29,236 nucleotides of DNA. Source: TMED8 sp038125725. GTDB taxonomy: Bacteria > Pseudomonadota > Alphaproteobacteria > Rhodospirillales > Casp-alpha2. The stretch spans positions 1 through 29,236 of the forward strand of contig JAYPEK010000049.1 in the NCBI GenBank assembly GCA_038125725.1, given 5' to 3'. The position numbers and the translations under genes were made by a program. Shown here piece after piece: positions 7,203-14,222 of the stretch (the stretch's first letter is position 1; each line of letters begins with the position of its first letter). Below the pieces are notes generated by a model. It was not told the origin of the DNA. It was given only the letters and a program-made list of their open reading frames with translations, and searched no databases.

Positions 7203-8123
7203 ATGATCACCGGCAGCGCATCGGCAAAAAATTTTCGCATCCCCGGTTCGGGCGGGCCGTTCGATCTCGGCGATGGACCGGCTTATGCCGCCTGGCGCGA
7301 GCGCAAGCTTACCGATTCGCCCCGTGATATCCAAGCGCTCTCGGTCGTCATTGCCGACCCCGCGAACCCAAGCGCCGAAGAGATCGCCGCCGTGCGCGAA
7401 CGCTGCCGGCGCTTCAACATGGCCGTTTACACCGTCCCGGATGCCCTGCCCAAGGAGGACGTGCTGGCGCTCGCCGCCAGGTTCGGGCTCGAACACCTGG
7501 AGACGCCCTTGCATACCGGCGAGGACGGCATCACCGAGCTTTCCGTCGCCGGCATGGCCGACAAGCAGCGCGGCCTTTATATCCCCTATTCCAACAAGCC
7601 GCTTTCGTGGCACACGGATGGCTACTACAACCCCGCCGGCCAGTGGGTGTTGGGGATGCTTTTGCATTGCGTGCGCCCGGCGGCCGCTGGAGGTGAGTCG
7701 CAGCTCTTCGACCCCGATATCGCCTACATCCGGCTCCGCGACGAGAACCCGGATTTCATCCGCGCCCTGATGCACCCGGAAACCCTGACCATCCCGGCCA
7801 ACGACGTGGAGAACGGCGACGTGCGCGGCGAGGAGGCCGGCGCCGTCTTCGCCGTCATCGAAGGTCACCTGGCCATGCGCTACACCCACCGGGTGCGCTC
7901 GGCGGTGTGGCGCGACGATCCGGTGACGCTGGAGGCGCGGGCGTTCCTGCGCGCCATCCTCGACGACGGCGATCCGCTGATGCTCACGCACCGCTTGTCG
8001 GCGGGCGAAGGCGTCATATGTAATAACGTGTTGCACCGGCGCACCGGGTTCGAGAACCCGGACCAGTTGGGCCAGGGGCGTTTGCTCTACCGGGCCCGGT
8101 TCCGCGACCGCGTGGCGCCCTGA
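7203..8123 (+). CDS. TauD/TfdA-family Fe(II)/2-oxoglutarate-dependent dioxygenase-like protein
   Basis: This is a TauD/TfdA-family protein, a fold that oxidises small molecules with Fe(II), oxygen and usually 2-oxoglutarate; taurine dioxygenase releases sulfite in this way. The 306-residue protein has the iron-binding H137-x-D139 pair (SWHTDGYYN) and a distal histidine H278 (NNVLHRRTGF). Arginines near 297-299 could bind the co-substrate carboxylate. I chose the ATG at 7203, which places the family-like segment FDLGDGPAYAAWRERKL near the N-terminus; an in-frame ATG at 7167 is possible, and neither has a strong ribosome site. It is first in a plus-strand unit with two small genes and cysG, divergent from dsr. 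The substrate cannot be told; release of sulfite from an organosulfonate is only a guess from context. Confidence 0.8.
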   Translation: MITGSASAKNFRIPGSGGPFDLGDGPAYAAWRERKLTDSPRDIQALSVVIADPANPSAEEIAAVRERCRRFNMAVYTVPDALPKEDVLALAARFGLEHLETPLHTGEDGITELSVAGMADKQRGLYIPYSNKPLSWHTDGYYNPAGQWVLGMLLHCVRPAAAGGESQLFDPDIAYIRLRDENPDFIRALMHPETLTIPANDVENGDVRGEEAGAVFAVIEGHLAMRYTHRVRSAVWRDDPVTLEARAFLRAILDDGDPLMLTHRLSAGEGVICNNVLHRRTGFENPDQLGQGRLLYRARFRDRVAP

Positions 8124-8144
8124 ATGAATGGGAGACACCTAGAA

Positions 8145-8360
8145 ATGAATATGCAGCCCAATGAACCGATCCGCTTGAGCGACATCATCATCCAGAACCC
8201 GCAGGCAGGCTCGTTCAACGACCTGATTGAGGCGATCAAGGTCCGCGCCGACGCCGCCGGCAAGGCGATGCTGGAACTCGACATCAAGCCCGACTACCCC
8301 GATACCCCGCGCAACTGGGAATTCCTGGTCGAGACGGCTTTCACTTGGGGGACGCGATGA
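8145..8360 (+). CDS. Conserved-looking small protein of unknown function (71 aa)
   Basis: I do not recognise this protein. It is 71 residues from the ATG at 8145, acidic to neutral, with no membrane segment, cysteine or signal peptide. It ends in an aromatic-rich stretch (RNWEFLVETAFTWGTR). GGGAG lies some way upstream; an ATG at 8124, directly after the dioxygenase stop, would add seven residues. Its stop overlaps the next gene's start in an ATGA, which argues that it is real and translationally coupled. Its position between a dioxygenase and siroheme synthase, next to dsr, suggests a role in the same pathway, but none can be named. Confidence 0.65.
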   Translation: MNMQPNEPIRLSDIIIQNPQAGSFNDLIEAIKVRADAAGKAMLELDIKPDYPDTPRNWEFLVETAFTWGTR

Positions 8361-8584
8361 GCGACGGCGAGCCCGTTGCCGAATTCGCCGCGCCGTTCGG
8401 CCAGCAGGTGCAACTGCAGGACGTGAAGATGGAGAACGGAGTGCGGATGATGCGGGTGCGTATCCGCGAGCGCTCGCGCTTCACCGTCTTCGATATCGAT
8501 CCCGCCACCGCCAGCGCCTGGGGCCGCGCCATGGCCGATTGGGCGGCCGCCACCGGCACACTCGATGAAGGCGCCGATGGCTGA
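8357..8584 (+). CDS. Small protein of unknown function (75 aa)
   Basis: I do not recognise this 75-residue protein. It lacks cysteines and membrane segments. Its pattern VQLQDVKMENGVRMMRVRIRER, RFTVFDIDPATASAWG and MADWAAATG suggests a beta-strand-rich core followed by a helix, in the style of a small regulatory or assembly protein; that is inference from the residue pattern. Both its ends overlap neighbours: the start sits in an ATGA with the previous gene and the stop overlaps the start of cysG by 8 bases. This tight packing supports a true gene in the dioxygenase-cysG operon. Confidence 0.65.
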   Translation: MSDGEPVAEFAAPFGQQVQLQDVKMENGVRMMRVRIRERSRFTVFDIDPATASAWGRAMADWAAATGTLDEGADG

Positions 8585-9551
8585 CCGCAAGACGCCGCCG
8601 TTTCCGATTTTCCTCGATCTTGCCGGGGCCACGGTGCTGGTGGTCGGCTGCAACGACATCGCAGCGCGTCGCGCGGAAGCGGTGCTGCGTTCCGGTGCGC
8701 ACGTGCGCCTGGCCTGCGCGACGCTGGCTCAGCCGGTGGCGCACCTGGGCGACGACGAACGGGTCACCTGGCTCGGGCGCGAATTCCAGCCTGACGATAT
8801 TAACGGCTGCCGGCTGGTGATGGTCGCCACCGAGGACGACGCCTTCAATCACGTGGTCTCCGGCCTGGCGCACGGCGCCGGCGTGCTGGTCAATGTCGCC
8901 GACAGCCTGCGGCTTTGCAGTTTCATCATGCCGGCCATCGTCGACCGGGCGCCGATCACCATCGCCATGTCGTCGGGCGGCGCCGCGCCGGTGCTGGCAA
9001 GGCGCGTCAAGACCGCCATCGAACAAACGGTGCCGGCCAATATCGGCAAGCTCGCCGCCTACGCCGGCAGCGTGCGTGCCAGGGTCAACGCCGAGATTTC
9101 ATCGCCGAAGCGCCGGCGCGAGTTCTGGCAGCACCTGGCCGACGGCCCCATCGCCGGCCACGTCCTGGCCGGGCGCATGGCCGAGGCCGACGCCCAGGTG
9201 GCGCAGAACATCGCCGACTTGGCGTGCGACGAAGACGTCACCGAACGGGGCGAGGTGATCATCATCGGCGCCGGTTCGGGCGATCCGGATTTGCTCAGTC
9301 TGCGCGCACTCCGGCTGATCCAGCGCGGCGACATCATGGTTCATGATCCGGGCGTCGCGCCGGCGATCCTCGATCTGGCGCGCAAGGACGCAGAGCGCAT
9401 CCAGGAGGCCGACCGCGAGGACGCCTGCATGAAGGTCTGCGAGCTCGCCTCCGACGGCCACAACGTGCTCTGGATCTGCGACGGCGAACCGGCCGAATTC
9501 GACTGCAAGGACATCATCGCGACTCGCGTCGCCGCCGCTTCTGCTGGTTGA
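8577..9551 (+). CDS. cysG: Siroheme synthase: precorrin-2 dehydrogenase/ferrochelatase with truncated methyltransferase domain
   Basis: CysG makes siroheme, the cofactor of DsrAB, from uroporphyrinogen III. Residues 1-215 match the precorrin-2 dehydrogenase and sirohydrochlorin ferrochelatase module. The catalytic aspartate is D109 (LVNVADS), followed by SFIMPAIVDR and the SSGGAAPVLAR phosphate/porphyrin segment. The dinucleotide loop reads VVGCNDIAA rather than the common VVGGG form. Residues 225-324 begin like the SAM-dependent uroporphyrinogen methyltransferase (EVIIIGAGSGDPDLLSLRAL) but diverge and stop after about 100 residues. The later GGDPF and GRGGEE regions are missing. The 324-residue length compares with roughly 460 for full CysG. 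Methylation must then come from another gene such as cobA. The ATG at 8577 has GAAGG upstream. It is last in the divergent unit beside dsr. Confidence 0.85.
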   Translation: MADRKTPPFPIFLDLAGATVLVVGCNDIAARRAEAVLRSGAHVRLACATLAQPVAHLGDDERVTWLGREFQPDDINGCRLVMVATEDDAFNHVVSGLAHGAGVLVNVADSLRLCSFIMPAIVDRAPITIAMSSGGAAPVLARRVKTAIEQTVPANIGKLAAYAGSVRARVNAEISSPKRRREFWQHLADGPIAGHVLAGRMAEADAQVAQNIADLACDEDVTERGEVIIIGAGSGDPDLLSLRALRLIQRGDIMVHDPGVAPAILDLARKDAERIQEADREDACMKVCELASDGHNVLWICDGEPAEFDCKDIIATRVAAASAG

Positions 9552-9610
9552 TCGCCCAATCCCGCTCCCATAGTCTTGGCGTCGCAACCGATCACGGTGG
9601 GAGGGGAACA

Positions 9611-10543
9611 ATGCGACAATCGGCGCGCCTGCGCGAACTTCTGAAATCCGGCCGGACCCTGGTGGTCCCCGGCTGCTACAACGCGCTCAGCGCCAAGATC
9701 CTGGAGAAGGTCGGTTTTCCGGCGGTCTACATGACCGGCTACGGGACCTCGCTCTCGTTGCTCGGCATGCCCGACGCCGGCCTCGCCACCATGACCGAGA
9801 TGCAGGCCAATGCGCGCTTCATCTCCAATGCCGTCGACGTGCCGCTGATCGCCGATTCCGACAACGGCTACGGCAACGCCATCAACGTCATCCGGACCGT
9901 CAGGGAATACATCCAGACCGGCGCCGCCGGCATCCACATCGAGGACCAGATCATGCCCAAGCGCTGCGGCCACGTGGCCGGGCGACAGGTGATCCCCATC
10001 GACGAAGCCATCGGCAAATACCGCGCCGCCGCCGATGCGCGTGACGCCGCCGATCCGGATTTCCTGCTCATCGCCCGCACCGATGCGCGGGGCGCGCATG
10101 GCGGCTCGCTGGACGAGGCGATCCGGCGCGCCAACGCCTACTTGGAGGCCGGCGCCGACATGGCCTTCGTCGAGGGACCGACCGACTTGAGCGAGATCGA
10201 GCGCATCTGTTCGGAAGTGAAGGGCCCGATCTTCTACAACCAGACTGGCATCTCGCCCCGGCTGACGGAACAGCAGATGAACGACCTCGGCATCGCCGTC
10301 ACCATCCTGCCGGGCGCCACCATGCGGGTCACCCTGCAGGCGGTCTACGACTTCGCCACCAAGCTGAAGGCCGAAGGCGTCAGTGCCGAGGCCGAGTTCT
10401 TCAAGAATTTCCAGGATCACCCCGTCGGCGATTTTCACACCTTCGCCGGCTTCGACCAGATTCGCGAATGGGAAGAGGCCTACATGGACCCGGCCGAACT
10501 GGCGAAATACGCCGATTCCGTCGGCCACCAGCCGAAGGGGTGA
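9611..10543 (+). CDS. Isocitrate lyase/PEP mutase superfamily protein, methylisocitrate-lyase-like
   Basis: This 310-residue cytoplasmic enzyme belongs to the isocitrate lyase/phosphoenolpyruvate mutase superfamily, which breaks or forms C-C or P-C bonds next to a carboxylate using Mg2+. The beta-barrel motifs VYMTGYGTS (39-47) and LIADSDNGYGN (79-89, metal-binding aspartates) are present. The catalytic loop KRCGHVAG contains C119, typical of lyases rather than phosphonate mutases. The start at 9611 has a strong GGGAGGGG site. It lies 59 bases after cysG and converges on the next gene. The substrate is uncertain; 2-methylisocitrate, a dimethylmalate-type acid or oxaloacetate would all fit. 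No prpC or prpD lies nearby, so a propionate role is not supported by context. Confidence 0.85.
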   Translation: MRQSARLRELLKSGRTLVVPGCYNALSAKILEKVGFPAVYMTGYGTSLSLLGMPDAGLATMTEMQANARFISNAVDVPLIADSDNGYGNAINVIRTVREYIQTGAAGIHIEDQIMPKRCGHVAGRQVIPIDEAIGKYRAAADARDAADPDFLLIARTDARGAHGGSLDEAIRRANAYLEAGADMAFVEGPTDLSEIERICSEVKGPIFYNQTGISPRLTEQQMNDLGIAVTILPGATMRVTLQAVYDFATKLKAEGVSAEAEFFKNFQDHPVGDFHTFAGFDQIREWEEAYMDPAELAKYADSVGHQPKG

Positions 10544-10552
10544 CTGCCGGCC

Positions 10553-11104
10553 TTAAGTCGTGACGGGGCCCGAGCCGACCCGGGGCTGCGGCCGGCCGCC
10601 GTCGGCCAGCGCCATGACGATGACGATCTCGTCCGGTTTCGGCGCATCGCTGACGGCGACGGTCATGGTGTCGAAATGATCGAAGGACCAGGGGTTGTCC
10701 TTGTGCCCGAGCGGCAGGTCGATGGCGGTGCCGACCGGCGCGATCTTGACGTTCGACGAGATCACCGCCTCGCCGCCGCCGCAGGCGTCGCGCATGGGCT
10801 TGCCCAGCTTCGGGTGCACCGTGGCGCCGCCGTGTTCCATGTCGCCGTCGACGCCGACAATCGCCGCCTTGCCGTAGCTGACGGGCGCGCCGGGTAGGCT
10901 GGCGGCCAGTTCCCCCATCAGTTGCTCGCCGATCTGGCGGCCGACCTCGAACAGTTCGGAGATATCGTCGACTTGGCGGCCGGCAAAGGGGTTCTTCACC
11001 ACCGCCGCGGCGGCGACGCGGGTGATGGTCTGGGACGGCACCCAAAGCTGGTCGGCCATCAGGGTTTCGCGGAAAAAGACGATTTTACGGGTGAGCAGGG
11101 TCAT
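10553..11104 (-). CDS. AA_synth (amino acid synthesis, DUF1185) family protein
   Basis: The 183-residue sequence resembles the AA_synth family, a group of small proteins annotated as amino acid synthesis proteins without a proven reaction. Family-like stretches are RKIVFFRETL near the N-terminus, VVKNPFAGR (about 35-43), YGKAAIVGVDGDMEHGGATVHPKLGKPMRDA in the middle (about 77-107), and the histidine-containing FDHFDTMTVAVSDAPKPDEIVI segment. The ATG at 11104 has GGAGG five bases upstream. It lies 55 bases after the MobA-like hydroxylase stop on the same strand, so the two may be co-transcribed and the protein may act on a product of aromatic or related catabolism. That link is inferred from position only. 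Confidence 0.75.
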   Translation of the reverse strand: MTLLTRKIVFFRETLMADQLWVPSQTITRVAAAAVVKNPFAGRQVDDISELFEVGRQIGEQLMGELAASLPGAPVSYGKAAIVGVDGDMEHGGATVHPKLGKPMRDACGGGEAVISSNVKIAPVGTAIDLPLGHKDNPWSFDHFDTMTVAVSDAPKPDEIVIVMALADGGRPQPRVGSGPVTT

Positions 11105-11159
11105 GCGGCCTCCGGCAGATCGGGTTGCTCTCGGAAAAACAGACTATACCGGAGATTCC

Positions 11160-13064
11160 TCAATCCAGGAAAATCCCAGCGAAAAAATCCGACAGTTCCC
11201 GAAACCCATCCAGCGGCAGCACGTGGGCGATGTACTGGTCGGGGCGCACGACGATCATGCAGCCCTTCTCGCGATCGATGCCGCGCATGTCGAAGATGTC
11301 GCCGAGGCCCTTGTGGTCGACGCAGAAGGCTTTCGCGTAGTCCATCAGCCCGAGTTTGCCTTTCATTGGCTTCAACAGCGCCGGCAGGTCCTCGAAGGCG
11401 AGCGCATCGAAGGTCTGCTGAAAGACGGCGCGGACATCGATCAGCGCGTCGATGTCCTCGCCCGGGCGCCGATAGCGGACGAGCGGCGAGGCCGGGTCCG
11501 CCTGCAGCCAGTCGGCAAGGGCGTGGATCGCCGATCCATTATCGTCGCCGGCGAAGGCGTAAATGCGCCAGCGCGCGTCGGCCTCTGCGAGATGGCCGAG
11601 CTGCATCTGCATGGCGTCGGCGAGGCGTGCCACCGGCGCCGAATGGAAGCGCCGGCCGATCTGCTGGCCGGTGGCGAGCGCTTGATGCGCCGGCTTGCCG
11701 GTGATCGCCGAGGGATCGTACTGCACTGACAGGTCGCCGGTGAATTCCAGGTTCTCGATGAATTGTTTCTGGAAGCGCGGCATGTCCGAGCCGTCGAGTT
11801 CCGACTGGCCCGGCGGCGCCGACATGATCCGCGCCCATTCGTGGTCGGTATCGACGAGGCGCTTGGCCTCGGTCCAGCGCTCGGCGGAGTAGCTCGCGAG
11901 CAGGCTGGCATGCGCACGTCCCTGCAGCACGTGTACCAGCTTCCAGCCCAGGTTGAAGGTGTCGCCCATGGAGACGTTCATGCCCTGGCCGGCCTTCGGG
12001 CTGTGGGTGTGGCAGGCGTCACCGGCGGTGAAGACGCGCGGGGTGCGGGTGGCGGCTTCGCCGGCCGGCACGTCGTCGAAGCGGTCGGTCATTCGGTGCC
12101 CGATCTCGTAGATCGACCACCAGACCACTTCCTTCACCTCGATTGTATAAGGGCGCATGATCCGGTTGGCGGCGGCGACCATATCGGCTTGCGTGAAGTT
12201 GCGGCTGGCGACGCGTTCGTCGGGGTTGAGCTTGTCCAGTTCCACGTACATGCGGAACAGATAGCCGCCCTCGCGCGGCAGGATCAGGATGTTGCCTTCG
12301 GTGGCCGACGCGATCAGGCATTTCTGCCGCACGTCGGGGAAGTCCGTATTGGCGAGGATGTCCATGACCCCCCAGGCCTGGTGCGCGGCGTCGCCGTGCA
12401 ACTCTCCGCCGATACATTTGCGCATCTGTGAGCGCGCGCCGTCGCAGCCGACCACGTAGTTGGCGCGGAGCGTGGCTGTCTCGCCTGCATTCACGCCGGT
12501 GTTCTCCAGCGTCACGGTGACCGGGTGGTCGTCCGTCGCCGTATCGATGCTCAAGTCCCTGACCGCCCAGGAATAGTCCGGCTCGAGGCGGGTGGGCGAA
12601 TTCTTCATGACGTTGAGGAACAGTTCATGGACCCGCGCCTGGTTCATCAGCGTATGCGGCATCTCGGAGGAATCGTCGGCGACGTCCTGTACGCGGCCGA
12701 CCCGCTTGATATGCGCAGGGTTATCCGGGTCCGGCGTCCAGAACGCCGTTTGGTTCACCCAATAGCTCTCGCGCTTCACCGTATCCGCGAAGCCGAAGGC
12801 TTGGAACATCTCCATCGAACGCGTGTTGATGCCGTCCGCCTGACCCTTCTCGATGGGGCCAGGCTTCGGCTCGACGATCATGGTTCGGATCTCCGAAAAC
12901 TGGGACAACTGCGCCGCCAGGCAGAGACCGGCGGGTCCGCAGCCGGCGATCAGCACGTCCACCGTCGCCGGCAGCGGCCGGTTGGGGCCGACCGGGCGCC
13001 GCTCCGGCGCCGCGGGCTTGATGTCCGGATCGCCCGGGCGAAAGCCGTCGACGTAGTATTGCAT
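11160..13064 (-). CDS. MobA-like FAD-dependent aromatic hydroxylase (3-hydroxybenzoate 4-monooxygenase/phenol 2-monooxygenase family)
   Basis: This 634-residue flavoprotein monooxygenase resembles 3-hydroxybenzoate 4-monooxygenase (MobA) throughout, including its start MQYYVDGFRPGDPDI. Such enzymes hydroxylate a phenolic ring using NAD(P)H and oxygen, giving protocatechuate in the MobA case. The FAD Rossmann motif is at 41-46 (GCGPAG). The GQADGINTRSMEMF segment and the second FAD motif FTAGDACHTHSPKAGQGMN are both present. A thioredoxin-like C-terminal domain ends with the typical DQYIAHVLPLDG stretch. GGGAGGG lies just upstream of the ATG at 13064. It sits 30 bases after the polyphosphate kinase gene and before an AA_synth-family gene. 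The exact substrate cannot be set from sequence alone, and no ring-cleavage gene is present. Confidence 0.88.
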   Translation of the reverse strand: MQYYVDGFRPGDPDIKPAAPERRPVGPNRPLPATVDVLIAGCGPAGLCLAAQLSQFSEIRTMIVEPKPGPIEKGQADGINTRSMEMFQAFGFADTVKRESYWVNQTAFWTPDPDNPAHIKRVGRVQDVADDSSEMPHTLMNQARVHELFLNVMKNSPTRLEPDYSWAVRDLSIDTATDDHPVTVTLENTGVNAGETATLRANYVVGCDGARSQMRKCIGGELHGDAAHQAWGVMDILANTDFPDVRQKCLIASATEGNILILPREGGYLFRMYVELDKLNPDERVASRNFTQADMVAAANRIMRPYTIEVKEVVWWSIYEIGHRMTDRFDDVPAGEAATRTPRVFTAGDACHTHSPKAGQGMNVSMGDTFNLGWKLVHVLQGRAHASLLASYSAERWTEAKRLVDTDHEWARIMSAPPGQSELDGSDMPRFQKQFIENLEFTGDLSVQYDPSAITGKPAHQALATGQQIGRRFHSAPVARLADAMQMQLGHLAEADARWRIYAFAGDDNGSAIHALADWLQADPASPLVRYRRPGEDIDALIDVRAVFQQTFDALAFEDLPALLKPMKGKLGLMDYAKAFCVDHKGLGDIFDMRGIDREKGCMIVVRPDQYIAHVLPLDGFRELSDFFAGIFLD

Positions 13065-13094
13065 CGTCCCTCCCCAGACGACTGACGGGAATGC

Positions 13095-14006
13095 TTACTC
13101 GTAGCGGTCCGGCACCAGGTTCTGGTCGTCCTTGGGCGGGCGCACGTAGCCGCCATGTTTCGGCCGGGGCGGCAGTTCGAACGGCTCCGGCGTCAGGTCC
13201 TCGTAGGGGATCAGGCTCAACAGGTGGTGGATGCAGTTGAGCCGGGCGCGTTTTTTCACTTCCGCCTCGACCACGTACCAGGGTGCCTGCTTGATGTCGG
13301 TGTGGGCGAACATGACGTCCTTGGCGCGCGAGTATTCCTGCCAGCGGTTGCGCGATTCCAGGTCCATGGGGCTCAGCTTCCAGCGTTTGGTCGGGTCCTC
13401 GATGCGGGATTGGAAGCGGCGTTCCTGCTCCTCGTCGCTGACCGAGAACCAGTACTTGATGACCCGGATGCCGGAGCGCACCAGCATGCGCTCGAATTCC
13501 GGGCAGGAGCGCAGGAACTCTTCGTAGTCCTCGTCGTCGCAGAAACCCATGACCCGCTCGACGCCGGCGCGGTTGTACCAACTGCGGTCGAACAGCACCA
13601 TTTCCCCGGCCGCCGGCAAATGCGCCACGTAGCGTTGGAAATACCACTGCGTCTTTTCCCGTTCGGTCGGCGTGCCCAGCGCGACGACGCGGCAGATGCG
13701 TGGGTTCAGAGGTTCGGTGATGCGCTTGATGGTGCCGCCCTTGCCGGCGGCGTCGCGGCCCTCGAAGATGACCACCACCTTGAGGCCCTCTTCCTTGATC
13801 CATTCCTGCAATTTCACCAGTTCGATGTGCAGCATCGCTAGCTCTGATTCGTAGAGCTTGGACGGCATCTTCTTGCGTTCCGCTTTCTTGTCCTCGAACA
13901 GGTAGTCGTTGACGTGGCTGGGTTCGTGGAAGTTGCTCTCGTCGTCGATGAATTCCTGGTCGGCGGGCGGACGGTCGGGATGGTGCTTCTTTTCTTTCTT
14001 TGCCAT
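13095..14006 (-). CDS. ppk2: Polyphosphate kinase 2 (PPK2) family protein
   Basis: PPK2 enzymes transfer phosphate between polyphosphate and nucleotides, making GTP or ATP from the diphosphate in the cytoplasm. The 303-residue protein is a single-domain PPK2. Its Walker A loop is EGRDAAGKGG (82-91) and its Walker B/lid motif is DRSWYNR (140-146). The family segments NPRICRVVALGTPTERE and TDIKQAPWYVVEAEVKKRARLN are also present. The lysine- and histidine-rich N-terminus is probably flexible. The ATG at 14006 has AGGGG upstream. It is divergent from a Na/phosphate cotransporter gene across 216 bases, a sensible pairing for phosphate uptake and storage. Co-transcription with the downstream hydroxylase gene is possible from the short gap, but unlikely to be functional. 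Confidence 0.92.
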   Translation of the reverse strand: MAKKEKKHHPDRPPADQEFIDDESNFHEPSHVNDYLFEDKKAERKKMPSKLYESELAMLHIELVKLQEWIKEEGLKVVVIFEGRDAAGKGGTIKRITEPLNPRICRVVALGTPTEREKTQWYFQRYVAHLPAAGEMVLFDRSWYNRAGVERVMGFCDDEDYEEFLRSCPEFERMLVRSGIRVIKYWFSVSDEEQERRFQSRIEDPTKRWKLSPMDLESRNRWQEYSRAKDVMFAHTDIKQAPWYVVEAEVKKRARLNCIHHLLSLIPYEDLTPEPFELPPRPKHGGYVRPPKDDQNLVPDRYE

Positions 14007-14222
14007 GGATTTCCCCTCGGCGGCGTTGATTGAACCTTTTGTCCCCGCGGTCTTTTTATCGGCAAACGGCCCGGTAGGCCGGACGCAACGCCATTGGCGG
14101 TACGTTCGCCGTAATCATGATATGAATCGATGATGCAGATCAATCTTATCAGGCTTTCTTCCGGCCCAAAACCGAAGCCTTGCCGGTCCGGACCGAGGCC
14201 AAGAGATCGAAAGACGAAGACC

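Noticed and set aside
7071..8138. A 355-codon open frame on the minus strand over the dioxygenase gene
   Set aside because: It is antisense to the TauD-like gene with intact HxD motif and runs through the promoter region.
9552..9610. A terminator between cysG and the methylisocitrate-lyase-like gene
   Set aside because: No inverted repeat with a T-run could be found in the 59-base gap, so read-through cannot be excluded.
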